Source: Cloeon dipterum (lineage: Eukaryota > Arthropoda > Insecta > Ephemeroptera > Baetidae). From it: 64,000 bases of DNA. The notes below the pieces were generated by a model that was not told the origin of the DNA, made no database searches, and saw nothing but the letters and a program-made list of their open reading frames with translations. Shown here piece after piece: positions 9,684 to 22,500 of this stretch. The stretch is taken from NCBI RefSeq assembly GCF_949628265.1, contig NC_088788.1, positions 6,634,001-6,698,000 of the forward strand, read 5' to 3'. The translations under genes were made by a program, and so were the position numbers. Numbering within the stretch: position 1 is the stretch's first letter; every line of letters begins with the position of its first letter.

Positions 9684-12600
9684 TTATTCTCGCTCACCGT
9701 TGTTGGCATCTTGCTGTTGAAATTGGGATGAACGTGGAGGTGGGACTGCTCCCTTACCTACGGGTTCACGTACATTTATGTTCAATGAGGTTGCACAGGC
9801 ACCATCAGCTGTTTCAGGATTTGTATTGCATGCTTCGACACACATGTTTCGATGTAGTATTCCAGTGGGTACTGGGATAATTGTCAGATCTCCGATATGA
9901 TTAGATCTAGTTACTGTTGGATTTTGATTTTGTTGCGGGACTGTTATCTGACTTTGGTAATGCTGAGGTCGTGGAACCATTGCGGATGAAGAAACTTCAC
10001 CAATTGGAAAATCAGGCCATCTTGGGGTAGCAGATCTAGTTGCTGTTGGAATTTGAATGTGTTGCGGGACTATTCTCTGACTTTGGTAATGCTGAGGTCG
10101 TGGAACCATTGTAAATGAAGAAACTCCACCAATTGGAAAATCAGGCCATCTTGGGGTAGCAGATCTAGTTGCTGTTGGAATTTGAGTGTGTTGCGGGACT
10201 ATTCTCTGAATTTGGTAATGCTGAGGTCGTGGAAATATTGCGGATGAAGAAACTCCACCAATTGGAAAATCAGGCCATCTTGGGGTAGCAGATCTAGTTG
10301 CTGTTGGAATTTGAATGTGTTGCGGGACTATTCTCTGACTTTGGTAATGCTGAGGTCGTGGAACCATTGTAAATGAAGAAACTCCACCAATTGGAAAATC
10401 AGGCCATCTTGGGGTACCATATCTAGTCACCGTTGGATTTTGATCGTGTTGCGGGAATGTTCTCTGACTTTGGTGGTGTTGATTATGTTGCAACTCCAAA
10501 GAAAATGCAGAAGCTGAACCAGTATGAGTTATGGAGCGATCCACGCATAAGGATGGAAGTTTTTGTTGCAATCTCTGAATTTTTGTATTGACGGAGGTTA
10601 CGGATGGAGATGCAGAATAAGCTGCACCAATATGAGGATCCACGTATGGAAGTCCAAGATTGTGTTGCACCTTCCAATGTTCTGTAACATCAGAAGATGC
10701 AGAAAAATGATTGCCAACTCGAGCATACAGAGGTGGTTCAGGCTGGCTCGCTCTCTGACTGTAGGATTGCTGATGTTGTAATGCCGATGAGGATGTAGGA
10801 AATCCACCAGGATTGCTGTCGTGCCTGGTGGTCGATCGGTTTGCTGGTGACGGGAGATGATTCCGGTCGATGAAGCGCAGTTCGTCGATCTGTGGTGGTG
10901 GAGGGGTTCCGGTTGCCGTGTTGGCCTTTAGGCTCGTGTTAGAGCTCTTCAGGAAGGACTCCATATATTGCCCAAAAAGATTTAAATTTATGTTGTCTGA
11001 AATAAGAATAAAAATAAATTGATTTTTCGTGTTAAATTTTTGATTGTATAGGTACTAGCAAGAGAATAGTTATTATTTAGCTCTATTTTCTAATCATTGA
11101 TAATGCGCATTGATCCTTATAGCAGAGGGGAAGAGCAAACAAATTTGAACGCTTGAGAGAGCTTCACAATTATGCCAAACAGATATTTTTAATCGCCTTA
11201 ACGCGTATCACAGACAAAGGTTCAGCCAATATTCGTTGAGACGTCATCATAGCATTGGGCGCACTGGTGGGAATCATAATTATGGATTTGGCCATTTTTT
11301 AAGTAATTGGGGCGCTCAATGAAATTATTTTTTTAACATGTATCTCACAAAGAATAATGGTTTAGTACCAAAAATTCGTTTGGCAAGATTTACATTTTTC
11401 TGAACGCGTGGATGGCTGTCTTTTCTAAAGATTTATTGACATGAAGTTATAAACTTACCTGTCCCTAAACTTTGCCTTGGACGAGGTAACTTAAGGTTGG
11501 GATTATCTATGGTGGAAGACCCTTGTTCCTCACTTGTATCGTAGCTGCTCCCATCACCTTCTATTCGGAAATTAAATATTTTATTTAAAGAAATTATGTT
11601 GTCATAATGTAAGTACCTGCAGTCGATATGTTTCCTGTGGTGGATGAAGATACTCCACCGATTGAAAGTTCAGATCTTGTTGGGGTAGCAGATCTAGTTG
11701 CTGTTCTGTCTGTAACGTCTGAAGATACTGGAGCATACGGGATTTCAAGAGGTGTTTCAGGCTGGCTCGCTCTCTGACTATAGGATCGCTGATGTTGTAA
11801 TGCCGATGAGGATGTAGGAAATCCACCAGGATTGCTGTCGTGCCTGGTGGTCGATCGGTTTGCTGGTGACGGGAGATGATTCCGGTCGATGAAGCGCAGT
11901 TCGTCGATCTGTGGTGGTGGAGGGGTTCCGGTTGCCGTGTTGGCCTTTAGGCTCGTGTTAGAGCTCTTCAGGATGGACTGCATACGTTGCCGTAAAAGAT
12001 TTATATCGATGTTGCCTGAAATAAGAATAAAAATAAATTGATTTTTCGTGTTAAATTTTTGATTGTATAGGTACTAGCAAGAGAATAGTTATTATTTAGC
12101 TCTATTTTCTAATCATCGATAATGCGCATTGATCCTTATAGCAGAGGGGAAGAGCAAACAAATTTGAACGCTTTAGAGAGCTTCACAATTATGCCAAACA
12201 GATATTTTTAATCGCCTTAACGCGTATCACAGACAAAGGTTCAGCCAATATTCGTTGAGACGTCATCATAGCATTGGGCGCACTGGTGGGAATCATAATT
12301 ACGGATTTGGCCATTTTTTAAGTCATTGGGGCGCTCATTGAAATTATTTTTTTTAACATGTATCTCACAAAGAATAATGGTTTAGTACCAAAAATTCGTT
12401 TGGCAAAATTTACATTTTTCTGAACGCGTGGATGGCTGTCTTTTCTAAAGATTTATTGACATGAAGTTATAAACTTACCTGTCCCTAAACTTTGCCTTGG
12501 ACGAGGTAACTTAAGGTTGGGATTATCTATGGTGGAAGACCCTTGTTCCTCACTTGTATCGTAGCTGCTCCCATCACCTTCTATTCGGAAATTAAATATT

Positions 12601-14486
12601 TTATTTAAAGAAATTATGTTGTCATAATGTAAGTACCTGCAGTCGATATGTTTCCTGTGGCGGATGAAGATATTCCACCGATTGAAAGTTCAGATCTTGT
12701 TGGGGTAGCAGATCTAGTTGCTGTTCTGTCTGTAACGTCTGAAGATGCGGAAATATGATTGCCAACTGGAGCATACGGGATTTCAAGAGGTGGATCAGGC
12801 TGGGTCGCTCTCTGACTATAGGATTGCTGATGTTGTAATGCCGATGAGGATGTAGGAAATTCACCAGGATTGCTGTCATGCCTGGTGGTCGATCGGTTTG
12901 CTGGTGGCGGGAGATGATTCCGGTCGACGAAGCGCAGTTCGTCGATCTGTGGTGGTGGAGGGCTGCCGGTGGCCACGTTGGCCTGCAGGCTCGTGTTGGA
13001 GCTATTCAGGATGGTCAGGTCCAAGGCACCCTCCATATGTTGCCGAAAAAGATTTAAATTGATGTTGTCTGAAATAAGAATACAAAATTAATTGATTTTT
13101 CGTGTTAAATTTTTAATTGTATAGGTACTAGCAAAAGAATAGTTATTATTTAGCTCTAATTTCTCATCATCGATAATGCGCATTGATCCTAATAGCAGAG
13201 GGCAAGAGCAAACAAATTTGAACGCTTGAGAGATTCATAAGCTGTTGAAAATATGTAACGAATTATTTAAATTTAAGCTTTCCCAGCAGAAGAATATGGG
13301 GTTTTCGCTATAACTGCTCTTGCTTATGGCAATTGTTTTTTTTTTTTGATTCCAAAAGCTTCCCGCTGGCTCTATTTGTTAAAGATTTGTCATGGCGTAA
13401 ACTTACGTGTAGGTAAATTTTGCCTCGGAATGGGAATCAAAGGGTTGTGATTATCACTGGTGGAAGATTCTGGATTTCGGCCCGAGTTATGTATCTCTCT
13501 GATTATTGGGTAATCAATTACCGATGGTCTTGTAGCTTGATTATCAATACCCGCACATTTGCGTATTTTAGAGGAAGAAGCAAGCGATCTCGAAAGTGAC
13601 AAATCATCAGAGGCTAAAAAATAAGCAATGCATTATTAAATTCAATCTTTCCAGCCAACACCATAGCTTTAAATAATGTAATAATTGCGTTACTCAAAAT
13701 GAGATTTATACTTAATATAATTTTTAATATAATAGAGCCTAATATTATATATTTAAAATGCAATGTTTCAGACTAGAGTCCAATCCCCACTTTTTGAGAC
13801 ATCCTATCACTGCTCAGGAGTGAGTGGGGAGAATAGGGACCGAGGAATTTGAAAACTTTTAAGTAATTTGTCTGCCTCTTGGATTTAGTTTAAATATTTT
13901 ATGTGATTCAAACAAAACTATTATATTATTGGTTTATCACTAGAACCAATTCTGCAGTCTAATTGTAGAATTGAAGATCCGCCAACTGTCCCGAGATCAT
14001 CATTTGGACTAGCAGGTTGCTCCTCCTGAAGGGTTTCAAGATGGTTTTCAAAATTGGAATCGTCGATTTTTAAAATTTTGGAAGGAGTTGAAGTAGGCGA
14101 ATCGTCTCTTCCTAGAAATCACGATTATAATTATTTCACACGCTTGCAGCAATGGCATAGGAATGTCTTTAAATGAATCAGTAAACATAAGTTTTAACCT
14201 TCGATTTTTCGTCTTAGTGTAGGCGTCGGTAATTCACTTTGGTCAGTGCTCAATCCAGATGAAGGGGGAGCTTTCTTAGCTTCTTGGCTAGATACGCCAT
14301 GTTCGGGCGATGGTTGTTCTTTCTTTCCAGAATTATCAGACATATTTCTGAGAAAAAATAAATAATTTACTCGACAAGTTAGAAATATTCGTGAGGCTCT
14401 CTTGGTATTTACTTGCTGCGGCAGATCTTATTAGTGCAAGTATCATCTTTCATGTTTTTCTGACAGTTTGGGCAAATTCCCGACAT
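9684..14486 (-). CDS. Gene C: Cys-module protein with 43-residue repeats, ends before the zinc finger
   Basis: The ATG at 14,486 opens the module CPNCQKNMKDDTCTNKIC (C-x2-C-x7-C-x4-C). Further exons lie at 14,486-14,413, 14,347-14,199, 14,111-13,947 and 13,613-13,407, then two copies of a Ser/Pro-rich exon type (about 13,070-12,640 and 12,020-11,620) alternating with a short acidic exon (EGDGSSYDTSEEQGSST), and a large last exon from about 11,000. The last exon holds four tandem 43-residue units (core RSATPRWPDFPIGGVSS). The frame ends in GERE then TAA at 9,684; directly after the stop, in the same frame, is a finger-like CRFCEEVVYNMKRMGSHD segment. Comparison with gene A shows that the preceding finger is also deleted. 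The product is therefore a low-complexity protein with the N-terminal module only, unless the stop is read through. Function unknown. Confidence 0.65.
9950..10480 (-). repeat. Coding minisatellite of gene C, about 129-bp unit, four copies
   Basis: Units recur at about 129-bp spacing (the word GGGGTAGCAGATCTAGTT on the plus strand recurs near 10,024, 10,155 and 10,282, with a variant near 10,413). Each unit encodes about 43 residues with the core RPQHYQSQRIVPQH. The unit length is a multiple of three, so copy-number change keeps the frame. The same unit length is used in genes A and D. Confidence 0.75.
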
Positions 14487-14489
14487 TTC

Positions 14490-14718
14490 AAAAAATTTTT
14501 TACTCTTATAGTAGCTGTAACAAATAAGAAAGAATAGATATGATAGAAATGCGAAAAATTTGTAGAATATCATGCTTTAATTTAAAAAATACCAATAGTC
14601 AACACCAAGTAAACTACACCTGATTCTAAGTTTGAAGAAATATTCTAAATGCTTCTAATTTGTTTGTTACTTTAAAAAACATAGAAATCATTCACTTTCA
14701 ATTTAACGATTAATTCTG
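14490..14718. promoter_or_regulatory. Gene C 5' flank, promoter candidate
   Basis: AT-rich sequence upstream of the gene C ATG that matches the flank above gene B (about 26,070-26,300). The shared block presumably carries the duplicated promoter. I cannot assign a TATA box with confidence. Confidence 0.35.
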
Positions 14719-15165
14719 TTTTTTTTTTTGCACTTTTTATCCCTGTCCGAGGACCGGAGGACCGGGAAGGGCGCGCACTGCACTAGCACGAATGCAGCTG
14801 AAACCCGGGTCCCAATAACACCGCGAACGGATGACATGGGCGCACCAGGCCGCACAGGGACCCAGCCCACTCAAGGGCCACTTGCCTCCGCACCGAGGAC
14901 TGCATTGAAATTTGAAACGCTAGACATTTGTCCCGTGAAGCCAAATCACGCATGCTGGAAAGGTGCAAACCAGCAAGTAGCGAGTCGGCGCCGGTGCGCA
15001 TCCCTGCCCGTTGAGCAATTTGAGCATTTCGAGTCACTTAACTAACCACTTTTTGCCATCTCTGACATTGGGTAGCCAGTATTAGATCTCCGAACTGCTC
15101 AAATACCTCTCATTGCTTTGACACTCCTGAGAGTGCCTTAACAATGCGAGCCAACGGGCTGGTTG
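14719..15165 (-). mobile_element. Full-length tRNA-headed SINE, about 445 bp
   Basis: Read on the minus strand, it starts near 15,165 with a tRNA-like head (GCCCGTTGGCTCGCATT, then GTTAAGGC; a B-box-like AGTTCGGAGATC lies about 60 bp on), continues through a GC-rich body and ends in an A-rich tail (plus-strand T run at 14,719-14,729). The paralogous flank of gene B (about 26,290-26,345) lacks it, which places its insertion after the B/C duplication. A 3' part of the same family is present at about 58,512-58,676. The head is too degenerate to be a working tRNA gene. Confidence 0.75.
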
Positions 15166-16590
15166 AATTTTGTAAATGAAAAAAACGAGTCAAACATTAT
15201 ATTTGCTTGTATAAAAAAGCACGCACACACACTAAAAATTATCATTACCAAAAATTAAAGTTACCGTTAATAATTTCTTCTTCAAGTATGCTTAGCCGCA
15301 AAGATCAGAGAATCAGCGTCCATCTTCCAGAAGATCTAAGAATAAAATGAATTCTCTCACAAAATGCTTGGAATATTGGTTTGCAACCCTCAGCTGAATT
15401 ACTCAGATCGTCAAGATTTTTATCTATTCATTGACATAAAATGACACTGCAGCGTTCAAATTCCGCTCTTGAATTTCTTCATTTGCAGCGTGAAATTTGA
15501 TCAATATTGTTCGTTGTTAGATTTTTTGAGAGGGCGAATTCCATGTTAAATAAAATTTAAAAATTTAGGCGTATGAATTTATTCACGAAAAAATTCATGA
15601 CTGTCTTCTTTGATACTTCAAATATTGAACTTACAAACTTTTTCGTGAAATTGAAAAATATAATCTTAAAACGATTTTAGAAATGAGCCTTTAATTTTGT
15701 ACCTGCAATTAAGACTGTGCTGTTTTTTGCACACTTTCCTTGTGGAATGGTCTCCCTTCCAGTCTAAATCCGCTTTTTAACAACATATTTGGAAATATGA
15801 AATTATAATTTATTATAAATTTTCGGAATTATTTGCTTTAAGGTAACATTTATTTTCGGAAATAAGATGAAAGCAAAAAATGTCATTTTTATAAATTATT
15901 GAAAAAAAGATAATTTCATAAAAAAATAATTATAAATATCTCATCCAAAAAGTAGTTCTTCTCACCGAAAATTGCCGGATTTGCAATCCAAAAATGAGAA
16001 CATATAATTTATAGATGGATAAAAAGAATAAACCCACAAAATGATAGAAGTGCTGAGACATAAGTTAAGATTTAATCATTCTGATTTAGAAACTAAATTA
16101 TATCTCTAGTAAGGACCTTAATTAATAACAGGCCGTGTTTGATAATTAACACTCGCATGGATTTTAAGCTCATGTAGTTTCCTTGTTTTAAAAACCAAGC
16201 TGAATTCATTTGGTATATTTTCTGCCATCTTTTGTGACCTGCTTTTATAGGAAAGATTTCAATAGGAATTTATTGAAAAAAAGGTTTATAAGAGTGTAAG
16301 GGCGCTGTACTTTGATTTGCGTCTTTTCCTTAAATTGTGACGTATCAATTCACTTGAGATTATGTACGTTCAATCATGATTAAATAAAATATTTTTCAGT
16401 TTAAAAATGTAAGTTTGGGGTATGCGGCAAAATAATTAAAATCGCGCATAGTCAGTTCAAAATATTTTACTGAAACATGAATCTTCATGGAAGCTTTTTA
16501 CCAACCTATTTTGTGTCTCCTTAGGATGTTTGTGGTAATCGTGGGAACCCATTCTTTTCATGTTGTAAACTACCTCCTCACAAAAACGGC
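15166..16590. other. Spacer between gene B 3' end and gene C promoter
   Basis: AT-rich with no convincing exons. The left part (about 15,165-15,640) matches 26,335-26,770 upstream of gene B, and the right part (about 15,980-16,590) matches the gene C 3' flank. The spacer is therefore a typical repeat junction of the tandem gene array. Confidence 0.5.
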
Positions 16591-16591
16591 A

Positions 16592-19500
16592 TTATTCTCG
16601 CTCACCGTTGTTGGCATCGTCTTGCTGTTGAAATTGGGATGAACGTGGAGGTGGGACTGCTCCCTTACCTACGGGTTCACGTACATTTATGTTCAATGAG
16701 GTTGCACAGGCACCATCAGCTGTTTCAGGATTTGTATTGCATGCTTCGACACACATGTTTCGATGTAGTATTCCAGTGGGTATTGGGACAATTGTCAGAT
16801 CTCCGATATGATTAGATCTAGTTACTGTTGGATTTTGATTTTGTTGCAGGACTGTTCTCTGACTTTGGTAATGCTGAGGTCGTGGAACCGTTGCGGATGA
16901 AGAAACTTCACCAATTGGAAAATCAGGCCATCTTGGGGTAGCAGATCTAGTTGCTGTTGGAATTTGAATGTGTTGCGGGACTATTCTCTGACTTTGGTAA
17001 TGCTGAGGTCGTGGAAATATTGCGGATGAAGAAACTCCACCAATTGGAAAATCAGGCCATCTTGGGGTAGCAGATCTAGTTGCTGTTCTGTCTGTAACGT
17101 CTGAAGATGCGGAAAAATGATTGCCAACTCGAGCATTCGGGACTTCAAGAGGTGGTTCAGGTTGGCTCGCTCTCTGACTATAGGATTGCTGATGTTGTAA
17201 TGCCGATGAGGATGTAGGAAATCCACCAGGATTGCTGTGATGCCTGGTAATCGATCGGTTGGCTGGTGGCGGGAGATGATTCCGGTCGATGAAGCGCTGT
17301 TCGTCGATCTGTGGTGGTGGAGGGCTGCCGGTGGCCACGTTGGCCTGCAGGCTCGTGTTGGAGCTATTCAGGATGGTCAGGTCCAAGGCACCCTCCATAT
17401 GTTGCCGAAAAAGATTTAAATTGATGTTGTCTGAAATAAGAATAAAAATAAATTGATTTTTCGTGTCAAATTTTTTATTGTATAGGTACTGGCAAGAGAA
17501 TAGTTATTATTTAGCTCTATTTTCTCATCATCGATAATGCGCATTAATCCTTATAGCAGAGGGGAAGAGTAAATAAATTTGAACGCTTGAGAGCTTCATA
17601 AGCTGTTGAAAATATGCAACGAATTATTAAATTTAAGCTTTCCCAGGAGAAGAATATGGGTTTTTCGCTATAACTGCTCTCGCTTATGGCAATTGTTTTT
17701 TCTGGATTCCAAAAGCTTCCTGGATCACTTAATTGAAGATTTGTCATGGCGTAAACTTACGTGTAGGTAAATTTTGCCTCAAAGGGTAATGATTCTCACT
17801 GGTGGAAGAATCTGGATTCTGACCCGAGGCATGCCTTATCGTCCCACTGATTTTATTGATTGTTTCTTCATCATCAATTTCTACATTTCTCCTTAAATCA
17901 GGGGTAGAGGCAGGTGAATTTGAGAGCGAGATATTTTCAGGAACTGTAAAAAATAAGCATAAAGGCACCATTGCAATTACATTCAAGCTTTCAATCCAGC
18001 ACATATAGATAGCAGATAGCTGTAGAATAACATTTTTGCATCATTCACAATTATGCCAAACAGATATTTTTAATCGCCTTAACGCGTATCACAGACAAAG
18101 GTTCAGCCAATATTCGTTGAGACGTCATCATAGCATTGGGCGCACTGGTGGGAATCATAATTACGGATTTGGCCATTTTTAAAGTAATTGGGGCGCTCAT
18201 TGAAATTATTTTTATTTTTCAACATGTGTCTCACAAAGAATAATGGTTTAGTACCAAAAATTCGTTTGGCAAAATTAACATTTTTCTGAACGCCTGGATG
18301 GCTGTCTTTTCTAAAGATTTGACAGGAAGTTATAACTTACCAGTCCCTAAACTTTGCCTTCGTCGAGGTAACGTAAGGTTGGGATTCTCTTTGGTGGAAG
18401 ACCCTTGTTCCTCACTTGTATCGTAGCTGCTCCCATCACCTTCTATTCGGAAATTAAATATTTTATTTAAAGAAATTTTGTTGTCATAATGTATGTACCT
18501 GCAGTCGATATATTTCCTGTTGCGGATGAAGATACTCCACCGATTGAAAGTTCATATCTTCTTGGGGTACCAGATCTAGTTGCTGTTCTGTCTGTAACGT
18601 CTGAAGATGCAGAAAAATGATTGTCAACTGGAGCATACGGGATTTCAAAAGGTGGTTCAGGCTGGCTCGCTCTCTGACTGTAGGATTGCTGATGTTGTAG
18701 TGCCGATGAGGATGTAGGAAATTCACCAGGATTGCTTTGATGCCTGGTAGTCGATCGATTAGCTGGTGACGGGAGATGATTCCGGTCGATGAAGCGCAGT
18801 TCATCGATCTGTGGTGGTGAAGGGGTTCCGGTTGCTGTGTTGGCTTGCAGGCTCGTGTTAGAGCTATTCTGGAAGGACTCCATATATTGCCGAAAAAGAT
18901 TTAAATTGATGTTGTCTGAAATAAGAGTACAAAATGAATTGATTTTTCGTGTTAAATTTTTGATTGTGTAGGTACTAGCAAGAGAATATAGTTATTATTC
19001 AGCTCTATTTTCTCATCATCGATAATGCGCATTAATCCTTGTAGCAGAGGGGAAGAGCACAGAAATTTGAACGCTAGAGAGCTTCATAAGCTGTTGAAAA
19101 TATGCAACGAATTATTAAATTTAAGCTTTCCCAGGAGAAGAATATGGGTTTTTCGCTATAACTGCTCTCGCTTATGGCAATTGTTTTTTCTGGATTCCAA
19201 AAGCTTCCTGGCTCACTTAATTGAAGATTATTGTCATGGTGTCAACTTACGTTTAGGTAAATTTTGCCTCAAAGGGTTGCGATTCTCACTGGTGGAAGAA
19301 TCTGGTTTCTGACCCGAGGCGTGCCTTATCGTCCCACTGATTTTATTGATTGTTTCTTCATCATCGATTTCTACATTTCTCCTTAAAGCAGGGGTAGAGG
19401 CAGGTGAATTCGAGAGCGAAATATTTTCAGAAGCTGGACGAGGTAACTTAAGGTTGGGATTATCTATGGTGGAAGACCCTTGTTCCTCACTTGTATCGTA

Positions 19501-22500
19501 GCTGCTCCCATCACCTTCTATTCGGAAATTAAATATTTTATTTAAAGAAATTGTGTTGTCATAATGTAAGTACCTGCAGTCGATATATTTCCTGTGGCGG
19601 ATGAAGATACTCCACCTATTGAAAGATCAGATCTTCTTGGGGTAGCAGATCTAGTTGCTGTTCTGTCTGTAACGTCTGAAGATACTGGAGCGTACGGGAT
19701 TTCAAGAGGTGTTTCAGGCATGGTCGCTCTCTGACTATAGGATTGCTGATGTTGTAATGCCGATGAGGATGTAGGAAATCCACCAGGATTGCTGTGATGC
19801 CTGGTAGTCGATCGGTTGGCTGGTGGCGGGAGATGATTCCGGTCGATGAAGCGCAGTTCGTCGATCTGTGGTGGTGAAGGGGTTCCGGTTGCTGTGTTGG
19901 CTTGCAGGCTCGTGTTAGAGCTATTCTGGAAGGACTCCATATATTGCCCAAAAAGATTTAAATTGATGTTGTCTGAAATAAGAATAAAAATAAATTGATT
20001 TTTCGTGTTAAATTTTTGATTGTATAGGTATATACTAGCAAGAGAATAGTTATTATTTAGCTCTATTATTTTCTCATCATCGATAATGCGCATTGATCCT
20101 TATACCAGAGTGGAAGAGCAAACAAATTTGAACCCTTGATAGCTTCATAAGCTGTTGAAGATTTGCAACGAATTATTAAATTTAAGCTTTCCAAGGAGAA
20201 GAATATTGGTTTTTCGCTATAACTGCTCTCGCTTATGGCAATTGTTTTTTCTGGATTCCAAAAGCTTCCTGGCTCACTTAATTGAAGATTATTGTCATGG
20301 TGTCAACTTACGTTTAGGTAAATTTTGCCTCAAAGGGTTGCGATTCTCACTGGTGGAAGAATCTGGTTTCTGACCCGAGGCGTGCCTTATCGTCCCACTG
20401 ATTTTATTGATTGTTTCTTCATCATCGATTTCTACATTTCTCCTTAAAGCAGGGGTAGAGGCAGGTGAATTCGAGAGCGAAATATTTTCAGAAGCTGGAC
20501 GAGGTAACTTAAGGTTGGGATTCTCTTTGGTGGAAGACCCTTGTTCCTCACTTGTATCGTAGCTGCTCCCATCACCTACTATTCGGAAATTAAATATTTT
20601 ATTTAAAGAAATTGTGTTGTCATAATGTAAGTACCTGCAGTCGATATATTTCCTGTGGCGGATGAAGATACTCCACCTATTGAAAGATCAGATCTTCTTG
20701 GGGTAGCAGATCTAGTTGCTGTTCTGTCTGTAACGTCTGAAGATACTGGAGCGTACGGGATTTCAAGAGGTGTTTCAGGCATGGTCGCTCTCTGACTATA
20801 GGATTGCTGATGTTGTAATGCCGATGAGGATGTAGGAAATCCACCAGGATTGCTGTGATGCCTGGTAGTCGATCGGGTAGCTGGTGGCGGGAGATGATTC
20901 CGGTCGATGAAGCGCAGTTCGTCGATCTGTGGTGGTGAAGGGGTTCCGGTTGCTGTGTTGGCTTGCAGGCTCGTGTTAGAGCTATTCTGGAAGGACTCCA
21001 TATATTGCCGAAAAAGATTTAAATTGATGTTGTCTGAAATAAGAATAAAAATAAATTGATTTTTTGTCTCAAATTTTTGATTGTATAGGTACTAGCAAGA
21101 GAATATAGTTATTATTTAGCTCTATTTTCTCATCATCGATAATGCGCATTGATCCTTGTAGCAGAGGGGAAGAGCACAGAAATTTGAACGCTTGAGAGCT
21201 TCATAAGCTGTTGAAAATATGCAACGAATTATTAAATTTAAGCTTTCCCAGCAGAAGAATATGGGTTTTTCGCTATAACTGCTCTCGCTTATGTCAATTG
21301 TTTTTTTTCTGGATTCCAAAAGTTCCTGGCTCTCTTAATTGAAGATTATTGTCATAGCATAAACTTACGTGTAGGTAAATTTTGCCTCAAAGGGTTGTGA
21401 TTCTCACTGGTGGAAGAATCTGGTTTCTGACACGAGGCTTGGCTTATCGTCCCACTGATTTTATTGATTGTTTCTTCATCATCGATTTCTACATTTCTCC
21501 TTAAAGCAGGGGTAGAGGCAGGTGAATTCGAGAGCGAGATATTTTCAGAAGCTGGACGAGGTAAGTTAAGGTTGGGATTCTCTTTGGTGGAAGACCCTTG
21601 TTCCTCACTTGTATCGTAGCTGCTCCCATCACCTTCTATTCGGAAATTAAATATTTTATTTAAAGAAATTGTGTTGTCATAATGTAAGTACCTGCAGTCG
21701 ATATATTTCCTGTGGCGGATGAAGATACTCCACCTATTGAAAGATCAGATCTTCTTGGGGTAGCAGATCTAGTTGCTGTTCTGTCTGTAACGTCTGAAGA
21801 TGCGGAAAAATGATTGCCAACTGGAGCATACGGGATTTCAAGAGGTGTTTCAGGCTGGGTCACTCTCTGACTATAGGATTGCTGATGTTGTAATGCCGAT
21901 GAGGATGTAGGAAATCCACCAGGATTGCTGTGATGCCTGGTAGTCGATCGGTTGGCTGGTGGCGGGAGATGATTCCGGTCGATGAAGCGCAGTTCGTCGA
22001 TCTGTGGTGGTGAAGGGGTTCCGGTTGCTGTGTTGGCTTGCAGGCTCGTGTTAGAGCTATTCTGGAAGGACTCCATATATTGCCCAAAAAGATTTAAATT
22101 GATGTTGTCTGAAATAAGAATAAAAATAAATTGATTTTTCGTGTTAAATTTTTGATTGTATAGGTATATACTAGCAAGAGAATAGTTATTATTTAGCTCT
22201 ATTATTTTCTCATCATCGATAATGCGCATTGATCCTTATACCAGAGTGGAAGAGCAAACAAATTTGAACCCTTGATAGCTTCATAAGCTGTTGAAGATTT
22301 GCAACGAATTATTAAATTTAAGCTTTCCAAGGAGAAGAATATTGGTTTTTCGCTATAACTGCTCTCGCTTATGGCAATTGTTTTTTCTGGATTCCAAAAG
22401 CTTCCTGGCTCACTTAATTGAAGATTATTGTCATGGTGTCAACTTACGTTTAGGTAAATTTTGCCTCAAAGGGTTGCGATTCTCACTGGTGGAAGAATCT

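Noticed and set aside
14728-15045. Open frames on both strands in a GC-rich island
   Set aside because: They lie wholly inside the SINE.
14990-15165. tRNA gene
   Set aside because: The A- and B-box-like words belong to a degenerate SINE head; no cloverleaf can be drawn.
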